Positions 1-4,747 of a DNA stretch of 6,602 nucleotides are shown piece by piece. The position numbers and the translations under genes were made by a program. The DNA is from Planctomycetaceae bacterium (GTDB lineage: Bacteria > Planctomycetota > Planctomycetia > Pirellulales > Pirellulaceae), in contig SXHS01000316.1 in the NCBI GenBank assembly GCA_005773145.1, forward strand, positions 1 to 6,602, written 5' to 3'. The notes under the pieces were generated by a model. It was not told where the DNA came from. It searched no databases and worked only from the letters and a program-made list of their open reading frames with translations. The number at the start of each line of letters is the position of its first letter. The stretch's first letter is position 1.

Positions 1-1
1 A

Positions 2-334
2 CAACGGCGACGGTTTAAGGAACGCCAGGCCCATCCACTCAAACAGTGGAAACTGTCGCCTGTTGATCTGGCTTCACTAGACAAGTGGGAAGACTATACC
101 AAGGCAAAAGAAGCCATTTTTTCCTATACGGATACCCCCGACGCGCCGTGGACGGTCATCAAATCCGACTGTAAGAAACGGGCCCGACTGAATGCCATGC
201 GGTACATTCTGCTCTCCTTGCCCTATGACGACAAAGAACTCACCACCATCGGGCCCGTTGATCCGCTGCTAGTCGGACGCGCCAATCTCGTTTACGAACG
301 AGGCGAAAGAAACGTGTCCGTCCCACTGTTCTAG
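2..334 (+). CDS. ppk2: Polyphosphate kinase 2 family protein, C-terminal 110 residues (5' end outside window)
   Basis: PPK2 enzymes transfer phosphate between polyphosphate and nucleotides in the cytoplasm. The visible reading frame runs from the window edge to a TAG at 332-334. It contains the family's C-terminal signatures: ERQAHPLKQWKLSPVDL near the start, DKWEDYTKAKEAIF, then TDTPDAPWTVIKSD and KKRARLNAMRYILLSLPY, which correspond to the usual PLKxWKLSPxD, APWxxVxSDxKxxARLNxxxxLL and PY segments. After PY there is a tail of about 35 residues (GPVDPLLVGRANLVYERGE and following). The Walker A and B motifs and lid region must lie upstream and cannot be checked, so the donor and acceptor class (ADP or AMP/GMP) cannot be assigned. 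No intrinsic terminator with a T-run follows the stop. The family call is confident from the motif order; the activity is inferred. Confidence 0.93.
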   Translation, partial: QRRRFKERQAHPLKQWKLSPVDLASLDKWEDYTKAKEAIFSYTDTPDAPWTVIKSDCKKRARLNAMRYILLSLPYDDKELTTIGPVDPLLVGRANLVYERGERNVSVPLF

Positions 335-662
335 TTGCGGGTGTATGGATGCCGAGCTGGCATGCTGGCAAGCCATTGGAAGGTCTCCCCAGGCCCAGAT
401 GGCCATGCCACTTCATTCACAGGCAAGATGCCTATGCCACTTGGGAAAATCGACCTATCCGCGAATGGCCCAGTCTTAGTACACTCCGCCCCACGATGTC
501 GCCGACGTTTCGCCGCTAGCAGTGGGCCAGCCTCGTCGAGCAGCGATGCCCGACACGACGATTCCTCTGACAGACAAAGCCCGGGAACGTGACGTCGACG
601 GCATCAGCCCTATTGCTATTTTATTTCGTTTGGCCTCACACAAGTTTGGAGTTCACGGTTCG
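335..662. other. Spacer between ppk2 and glycosyltransferase gene, with clustered TGCC/GGCA repeats
   Basis: No convincing gene is seen in this stretch. The only open frames are a short arginine/serine-rich one at 335-592 and the 5' extension of the glycosyltransferase frame (GTG at 522, ATG at 546). Short symmetrical elements cluster in the first 110 bases: ATGCC-GAGCT-GGCAT at 349-363, the palindrome AGGCA-AGA-TGCCT at 421-433, and a 9-base direct repeat ATGCCACTT at 405-413 and 434-442. None is followed by a T-run, so they do not look like terminators. An A/T-rich patch at about 611-630 (TATTGCTATTTTATTT) could contain a -10 element for the downstream gene, but no good -35 sits at proper spacing. 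Confidence 0.5.
648..651 (+). promoter_or_regulatory. Shine-Dalgarno-like GGAG favouring the 663 start
   Basis: GGAG lies 11 bases before ATG 663, slightly long but usable spacing. The earlier in-frame starts (GTG 522, ATG 546) have only weak purine stretches upstream. This supports, without proving, the shorter glycosyltransferase. Confidence 0.45.
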
Positions 663-2267
663 ATGCCCAATTCCAACGCTCAACGTCGCCGACTCACCGT
701 GGCCCTTATCGTTCGTGACGACCTGGAACTGGTTCGCGTCACGCTCGCCAGTGTGGCAGAGATCGCGGACGAGATCTTGATCGTCGACACGGCAGCGGTC
801 CCCCAGCCGGCGGCCCATTTCGGGGTGAATTGCCCTCCTTTGCGGGTCCTGCATCATCCCTGGCAAGAGGACTTTTCCCAAGCTCGCAACCGCGCGCTCG
901 ATGACGTGAGTGGAGACTGGATTCTATGGTTGGATACCGGCGAGACCTTGGATTCGTCCGACGCGGCCAGCACGGGACCATTACGACGTTTTGTAGATCA
1001 GCAGGCGACGACGGATTGCGCCTATATGATGCTCGTGCAAACGCCACCCGCGCCAGGCGCCCTGGGGGGCGAGCAAATCGCGCGACTGCGACTGATCCCG
1101 GCTCTGCCGCACCTGCGGTTCGAGGGGGCCGTGCGCGAGACACTGTGGCCCGCCGTGAGACAGTTGGGATTGCGGGTTGAGGGAATTCCCTGGCGTATCG
1201 CCCGCGGGGCCCACGAACACGATGGACCACGCAAAGTCGCCCGAGCGAGACGAGACCTACAGCTGGCCCAACGTGTGATCGATACCTGCGGATCGAGCGC
1301 GGACCAACTCAACTGCCTGGGCAATGCACTGTCGATCCTTCAAGATCCGAGACGTGCCGCCAACTGTTATTCAGCCGCTGTGGCCGCTTCCGAGTCGGCG
1401 TCCACTGAGAAGCTCGAGGCCTACTACGGCTTGTTGACCGCCTTAGACTCCCTGCCTGAGCTGCGTGACAGACAACTGACGGTGGCTGCCGAGGCCCTGC
1501 AATGCTTCCCCACCGACATCCAACTCTTATGCGCCATGGGGGGGTATTTGCAACGCCGCGGGCGACTAGATTTGGCCCTCCGTTCCTACCAAACTGCGTT
1601 CGAGTACGGTTGTGTCAATCCGTGCGTTTGGCATTTGCAAGAGGTCCACGAAGTGGCGGCGGTCTGCTGTAGCCTCAGCTTGCAGATGCAGAACCAAGAA
1701 GGCCAGGCTCACGACGTGCTACAACGCGCGCTGAAACAGAGCCCGGCCTCAGCCCGCGTGCGCCGACACCTTTTGGATTTGGCGATTAAGCAGGCGGATG
1801 AAAAGGGGGCGATCGAGCAGGGTCTACTGCTGTCGGCCGAACCCACTCAACGCATGGGAATGATTCAGGCCATTCGCGGCGCGTGCCTGGCCGCCCAGCA
1901 GCAGTGGACTGCAGCGAAAGCCTTGCTACAAGATGCCTACCGGGAGGGTTGCCGTGACGCCATCTGCATGAAATGGCTCGCCGCCACATGGGTGGCCTTA
2001 GGGGATCGTAGTCAGGCACGACGAATTCTGTCCGAATGGGGCGAGCAAGTGACCTATCGCGGCGAGGTCTCCGCCTACCTGCGGTTGTTGCTCGACGGTA
2101 ATGCGTCATCATCGCAACTCCCAGCACCTTCGAGCGTTACCCATCCGCGACAAGCGACACGCCACTCGAGAGCGGGGAGCCAGGCCGCACCTGGTCTTCC
2201 TCACGTACTGTCCCATGCCCAAGGCGTTGCTAGCCTTGCCACGTCATCCGTCACCGTTCAAGATTGA
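663..2267 (+). CDS. Family 2 glycosyltransferase with C-terminal TPR-like repeats
   Basis: Probable cytoplasmic or membrane-associated glycosyltransferase that moves a sugar from a nucleotide donor; the acceptor is unknown. From ATG 663 it is 534 residues. Residues 11-42 (LTVALIVRDDLE...EILIVDT) form the first strand and nucleotide-binding start of a GT-A fold. PWQEDFSQARNRALDDVSGD (66-85) matches the W-x(2)-DFxxARNxAL block of SunS-like GT2 proteins. WILWLDTGETL (86-96) is the DxD position, but reads D91-T-G instead of D-x-D. About residues 210-460 are alpha-helical and TPR-like, with the clearest units near 214-245, 284-317 and 344-378. The last 55 residues are Ser/Pro/Arg/Ala-rich and probably disordered. 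Start choice: GGAG at 648-651 lies 11 bases before ATG 663, and the fold begins right after it. In-frame GTG 522 or ATG 546 would add 47 or 39 residues without recognisable domain content. The 3' end overlaps the convergent vWA gene by 17 bases. Confidence 0.85.
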   Translation: MPNSNAQRRRLTVALIVRDDLELVRVTLASVAEIADEILIVDTAAVPQPAAHFGVNCPPLRVLHHPWQEDFSQARNRALDDVSGDWILWLDTGETLDSSDAASTGPLRRFVDQQATTDCAYMMLVQTPPAPGALGGEQIARLRLIPALPHLRFEGAVRETLWPAVRQLGLRVEGIPWRIARGAHEHDGPRKVARARRDLQLAQRVIDTCGSSADQLNCLGNALSILQDPRRAANCYSAAVAASESASTEKLEAYYGLLTALDSLPELRDRQLTVAAEALQCFPTDIQLLCAMGGYLQRRGRLDLALRSYQTAFEYGCVNPCVWHLQEVHEVAAVCCSLSLQMQNQEGQAHDVLQRALKQSPASARVRRHLLDLAIKQADEKGAIEQGLLLSAEPTQRMGMIQAIRGACLAAQQQWTAAKALLQDAYREGCRDAICMKWLAATWVALGDRSQARRILSEWGEQVTYRGEVSAYLRLLLDGNASSSQLPAPSSVTHPRQATRHSRAGSQAAPGLPHVLSHAQGVASLATSSVTVQD

Positions 2268-3687
2268 TTCCCCAGATCGGTCCTCGACGATGATGACGCG
2301 GAATGGGGCGTTGCTGAGCCAACTGCCTTGCAAGAGGCGCTATACCAACGGGTTGAAACACTCCTCCATGTGCCTGAGCGATCGCGACGAGCTTCGCGGC
2401 CGACACGGGATCCGGCACCGTCATCCCCAAGGTGTGAACGACATAACTGCGCTCCTCGCGGGCTGTGAGTTCACGCAAAGCCCGTGGGCTCTGGATGACC
2501 CCATCTGATAGCAGGTAGATCACATCAGGGTTCAGTTTGGCAGCAGCCTGCATCGCATCCAATACTTTTCCGCCGGTGCACATCTCCACCGTCCCAAGCC
2601 ATCGCTTGAGTCGCTGTCGATTGTCGCGCGTGGCGAGCTGAAAGTCATCAGCGGACTCCGGATAGTACAGCGGATACACAGCATCGCTGTAGAAGTAGAC
2701 AAAGAATCTCTGCTGCGGAGTGAGTCGCTCCACGCTGGCCGCGATTTCCATCAACGCCGTTTCAAACCGACCATCCGACATGCTATTGGAGTTGTCCACG
2801 ACAAAGACAATTCGCTCGGCGGCCGCCTTGGCACCAAAAAACCGCGCGAGTGGCTTCTGCGGGCCGTTGTTGGATTTCCTGGTTGACTTCTCCGTCGCCC
2901 CTGCGGCGGACACCGTCGCAAACCCGTCGCCCCCCACATCGTCTTCAGCCAAACCAGGTGCTTTTTCTTTGGGGTGCGGCTGCGGCTGGTCCTCCATCGC
3001 CGCGTTTTCGCTCCAGTCGATGGCCACATCCGCAACGGCCAGATCACCCAACGGCGGCGGCTGGACATCTTGAAGGACCGGCTCCTCGTGATCGACCTGT
3101 GAGGCCCTATCGTCGTTAGTGTCTGGCTGCAACATCTCCACCGTTTCTGCCACGGTTGCAAACTCGGCCATGCTCACGTCCGCTTCCGTGGCCTCAACGG
3201 TGGCCAACCACAGGGATTTTGGTGGCTGCTCACAGATCGTTACGAACCTGATCAACGACAGCAAACCGATGCCCACGACATGAGAGATCAGGCTCAAACT
3301 GCAAGCCGGCAATGATCGTCGGGGACTGGGTGTCATGACTTTCGGCTGCGGAGCGAATTGTGATTGCGGTTCGAGTTGTGGTGCATCTAGGTCCCTAGCC
3401 ACTGCCACAATCGGGTCGAACCGTGAGGTTCCCGGTTCCGGTGGGTCCAAGACAATCCCGAAGGCCTCCCAATCGACGGGCGGCACGGTATCCGTTTGCG
3501 TGGTTGCACCGGCATTCGCGTCCAAGCTCGCAATCGACGCCGCGACCTCACCCATCGTCGCATGGCGTTCGTACTGGGAGAGAGCCTGGTCGATGTCACG
3601 CAAGTCGTCGACCACGCGACACAGTCGTTCCCGCAATTCCTCCACCGCTCCACCGCTGGGATGCCGTGGATCTGCATCCGGTGCCAT
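2251..3687 (-). CDS. Membrane-anchored vWA-domain protein
   Basis: A 478-residue protein with one membrane segment and a C-terminal von Willebrand factor A domain, a metal-dependent protein-binding fold. Residues 1-50 look helical. Residues 66-125 are Pro-rich and end in SPRRS. A hydrophobic stretch at about 127-149 (LPACSLSLISHVVGIGLLSL) is the likely membrane helix; the basic residues before it suggest that the N-terminus is inside and the vWA domain outside the cytoplasmic membrane. Residues 160-280 are an acidic, Pro-rich linker. The vWA domain starts at FFGAKAAAERIVFVVDNSNS (283-302). The MIDAS motif is complete: D298-x-S300-x-S302, T371 in CTGG, and D395 in LLSDGV. Start choice: ATG 3687 has GGAGG 7 bases upstream; an ATG at 3705 in the same frame would place that site inside the gene. 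The ligand is unknown, and no MoxR or Bat partner genes are in the window. The gene stands alone, with its own promoter, and its end overlaps the glycosyltransferase gene. Confidence 0.88.
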   Translation of the reverse strand: MAPDADPRHPSGGAVEELRERLCRVVDDLRDIDQALSQYERHATMGEVAASIASLDANAGATTQTDTVPPVDWEAFGIVLDPPEPGTSRFDPIVAVARDLDAPQLEPQSQFAPQPKVMTPSPRRSLPACSLSLISHVVGIGLLSLIRFVTICEQPPKSLWLATVEATEADVSMAEFATVAETVEMLQPDTNDDRASQVDHEEPVLQDVQPPPLGDLAVADVAIDWSENAAMEDQPQPHPKEKAPGLAEDDVGGDGFATVSAAGATEKSTRKSNNGPQKPLARFFGAKAAAERIVFVVDNSNSMSDGRFETALMEIAASVERLTPQQRFFVYFYSDAVYPLYYPESADDFQLATRDNRQRLKRWLGTVEMCTGGKVLDAMQAAAKLNPDVIYLLSDGVIQSPRALRELTAREERSYVVHTLGMTVPDPVSAAKLVAIAQAHGGVFQPVGIAPLARQLAQQRPIPRHHRRGPIWGINLER

Positions 3688-3694
3688 GGCACAA

Positions 3695-3699
3695 CCTCC
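3695..3699 (-). promoter_or_regulatory. Shine-Dalgarno site of the vWA gene
   Basis: On the minus strand this reads GGAGG, 7 bases before the ATG at 3687. It decides the start in favour of 3687 over the in-frame ATG at 3705, which would have the site inside its own reading frame. Confidence 0.75.
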
Positions 3700-3761
3700 A
3701 CTCACTGCGCCGATGAACGAGACCGCACAGTCGATCGCGCTGAGCCCGATAAGTGGACGTC

Positions 3762-3791
3762 AGTATATGTCAATCACGGGCCGAGTGTCAA
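3762..3791 (-). promoter_or_regulatory. Sigma-70-like promoter of the vWA gene
   Basis: Read on the minus strand: TTGACA (3791-3786), 18 bases, TATACT (3767-3762). The -35 is a perfect match to the housekeeping consensus and the -10 matches 5 of 6. Predicted transcription start is near 3755, giving a leader of about 68 bases before ATG 3687. A second TTGACA copy (3773-3768 on the minus strand) directly abuts the -10 box, so the spacer carries a repeated TTGACA that could also be part of an operator. Confidence 0.65.
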
Positions 3792-3935
3792 GCACCTGGA
3801 CGGACCGCTTCGAGCCGTACACAGACTCCAAACTCGAGCACGGCGCAGGGTCGGACTAAGCCGCATAATCGACCGCCCGGCGTGGCAAATCAGAAAACTT
3901 GCACCATTTTCCCTAAACTTCTTTATCGGCGCATT

Positions 3936-3964
3936 TTGACAACGATTGTCCCGCGGGGTAGATT
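3936..3964 (+). promoter_or_regulatory. Sigma-70-like promoter upstream of putative small RNA
   Basis: TTGACA (3936-3941), exactly 17 bases, then TAGATT (3959-3964): a perfect -35, ideal spacing, and a 4 of 6 -10. The 45 bases upstream (about 3890-3935) are A/T-rich with A and T tracts and could act as an UP element. Predicted transcription start is 3970-3972. No convincing protein gene starts within the next 400 bases, which points to a non-coding transcript. Confidence 0.55.
3937..3951. promoter_or_regulatory. Palindrome over the -35 box, Fur-family-like
   Basis: The core GACAA-CGA-TTGTC (3938-3950) is a perfect 5-base inverted repeat covering the -35 hexamer. Laid over the Fur 7-1-7 pattern TGATAATnATTATCA, 10 of 14 positions match. 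A repressor bound here would block the promoter. Part of the similarity is forced by the TTGACA box itself, so the operator call is tentative and the regulator is unknown. Confidence 0.3.
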
Positions 3965-3969
3965 TGCAA

Positions 3970-4083
3970 TACCAACGCGGCCGAGCTTGGTACATGGAAT
4001 GAGTCGACCGCCTAAATGTTGGCTTTCCCACCCCCCGTGTTTGGCAGGGTCGGCCGTTCGGTCCGGCCCTGCCATATTTTTTT
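3970..4083 (+). ncRNA. Putative small RNA (about 110 nt), bounded by promoter and intrinsic terminator
   Basis: Inferred from signals at both ends: the promoter at 3936-3964 predicts a start at 3970-3972, and a strong intrinsic terminator ends in a T-run at 4077-4083. The predicted RNA begins with a hairpin (TACCAA 3970-3975 with TTGGTA 3987-3992, plus two further G-C pairs inside). It then has a mostly unstructured stretch of about 50 bases with a C-rich segment (CCCACCCCCCG at 4027-4037), and closes with the terminator stem. This 5' hairpin, open seed, 3' terminator layout is common in trans-acting bacterial sRNAs, and C-rich open segments often pair with Shine-Dalgarno regions. The only ATG frame from here (3999-4211) encodes a Pro/Arg/Gly-rich sequence that does not look like a protein. 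It is not recognised as any known RNA family. Alternatively, it could be a leader or a decayed locus. Confidence 0.45.
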
Positions 4084-4084
4084 C
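4043..4084 (+). terminator. Strong Rho-independent terminator
   Basis: GGCAGGG (4043-4049) pairs with CCCTGCC (4067-4073); the stem continues inward with about 4 more pairs, then 2 pairs across a one-base bulge, around a GTTC loop. The 3' arm is followed by ATA and seven T (4077-4083). The minus-strand reading has no T-run after the stem, so it acts on plus-strand transcripts. No protein gene ends just upstream on this strand, so it needs another transcript to stop. Confidence 0.75.
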
Positions 4085-4125
4085 TTGGGGTTGGCGTTTC
4101 GGCGTCTTGCCGTATTGCGGATTGG

Positions 4126-4143
4126 CGGATCCGAGAGGATCCG
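4126..4143. repeat. Perfect hairpin with GAGA (GNRA-type) loop
   Basis: CGGATCC (4126-4132), GAGA, GGATCCG (4137-4143): 7 Watson-Crick pairs that can be extended by about 4 G-U pairs if transcribed. GAGA fits the GNRA tetraloop class, which suggests an RNA-level structure rather than a DNA-binding site. There is no T-run after it, so it is not a terminator. Confidence 0.5.
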
Positions 4144-4266
4144 TTGGCCGCCCCGCGCGGATGGTTCTCTCCACGCCGCCCAGGGACTGCGCGGTTTTCG
4201 TCGGCAATTAACGGTATTTTGTCCCCGTGATGCCGAACTCTGGGTTCCATTCAGCGCGGTGGTTGC

Positions 4267-4298
4267 TTGACAAACGAGAGCTGGTCCAGTAATGGAAT
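4267..4298 (+). promoter_or_regulatory. Possible promoter for acidic-protein gene and ileS
   Basis: A perfect TTGACA sits at 4267-4272, but the -10 is poor: AGTAAT (4288-4293) at 15 bases or TGGAAT (4293-4298) at 20 bases, each 4 of 6. If used, it would give a leader of roughly 115 bases. It is the best candidate between the terminator at 4084 and the gene at 4417. Confidence 0.3.
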
Positions 4299-4320
4299 GA
4301 CGGGGCCCAATGGGGCAGCA

Positions 4321-4350
4321 GGGCTGGATCTCCATGCGGAGCCAGGGCCC
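4321..4350 (+). repeat. Stem-loop in the leader of the acidic-protein gene
   Basis: Three stacked arms pair symmetrically: GGG with CCC, CTGG with CCAG, CTCC with GGAG, closing an ATGC loop, with an AT bulge on the left and a GG bulge on the right. It ends about 55 bases before the Shine-Dalgarno site. No T-run follows, so if functional it would act on RNA stability or translation. Confidence 0.4.
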
Positions 4351-4404
4351 TAAGGCGGCCCGACGGGGCGAGCCGAAGAGAGAACGGGATGTTGACGCAC
4401 GCGT

Positions 4405-4410
4405 AGGGGG
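4405..4410 (+). promoter_or_regulatory. Shine-Dalgarno site deciding the acidic-protein start
   Basis: AGGGGG directly touches the ATG at 4411, which leaves that codon no spacing, but stands 6 bases before the second ATG at 4417. The second is therefore the likely start. Confidence 0.6.
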
Positions 4411-4416
4411 ATGAAC

Positions 4417-4734
4417 ATGCGAATTACAACTCGGGGTGAAAACTGGGATTGGCGTTTGGCTGGCCAGCCACTGGTATTGCTGGCGGGGCATTTGTGCTGC
4501 GAGTTCGAAGACGACGCGGCCGATGATGTCGAGGAAGACAACGACGAATTTGATGACGACGATTCGGACGACGATGACGATGAAATGGACGACGACGACT
4601 TTGACCTCGATGATTTCGACGATGAATTCGATGACGACTTCGAGCAGGAGCTGGAGGACGAGGACGTTCTCGACACGAATTCGCACCTGGATCTGAGAAT
4701 TGGCAATGGAATCATGCGGCCGGGCAGCCGATAG
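4417..4734 (+). CDS. Small hyperacidic protein of unknown function
   Basis: Not recognised. From ATG 4417 it is 105 residues (107 from the in-frame ATG 4411). Residues 1-28 are ordinary and partly hydrophobic (WDWRLAGQPLVLLAGHLCC), with no clear signal peptide. Residues 29-86 are about 70 percent Asp/Glu (41 of 58), broken by Phe at 30, 45, 62, 67, 71 and 75, so the second half shows a rough D-D-x-F rhythm. The last 19 residues (TNSHLDLRIGNGIMRPGSR) are neutral to basic. Asp codons alternate GAC and GAT irregularly, so the run is not a recent triplet expansion. It has a good ribosome-binding site and ends 13 bases before ileS, which suggests an operon. Possible roles are a charged interaction partner, cation buffering or DNA/RNA mimicry; these are guesses. 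The coding call rests on the start signal, the stop, and the different frame and tight spacing relative to ileS. Confidence 0.72.
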   Translation: MRITTRGENWDWRLAGQPLVLLAGHLCCEFEDDAADDVEEDNDEFDDDDSDDDDDEMDDDDFDLDDFDDEFDDDFEQELEDEDVLDTNSHLDLRIGNGIMRPGSR

Positions 4735-4747
4735 TTCGATACTGAGC

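Larger units (their letters stand above)
4085..4416 (+). other. Non-coding region and structured leader before the acidic-protein gene
   Basis: No gene is seen. Besides the GAGA hairpin at 4126-4143, it contains a candidate -35 box at 4267-4272 and, downstream, a G/C-rich stretch. In that stretch GGG-CTGG-AT-CTCC / ATGC / GGAG-CCAG-GG-CCC (4321-4350) folds into a stem-loop with two small internal bulges. The last 60 bases are purine-rich and end in AGGGGG (4405-4410), the ribosome-binding site. No T-box sequence (AGGGTGG-type) or tRNA-like specifier arrangement is visible, although the leader precedes an aminoacyl-tRNA synthetase operon. Confidence 0.5.

Noticed and set aside
335..592. 85-residue frame after ppk2
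   Set aside because: Arg/Ser-rich with no motif; its first listed codon is the TTG just after the ppk2 stop, with no separate initiation signal.
739..1230. 163-residue Arg/Pro-rich minus-strand frame
   Set aside because: Shadow of the glycosyltransferase gene; its composition is typical of antisense GC-rich reading.
3335..3859. 174-residue plus-strand frame across the start of the vWA gene
   Set aside because: Lies opposite the vWA N-terminal coding region and its promoter; Ser/Ala/Gly/Thr-rich without motifs and without a ribosome-binding site.
3999..4211. Short protein starting at ATG 3999 instead of a small RNA
   Set aside because: The frame runs through the terminator hairpin and T-run and yields a Pro/Trp/Cys/Gly-rich sequence without protein character.
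4290..4416. T-box riboswitch before the ileS operon
   Set aside because: No AGGGTGG-type T-box sequence, no antiterminator/terminator pair and no T-run in the leader.
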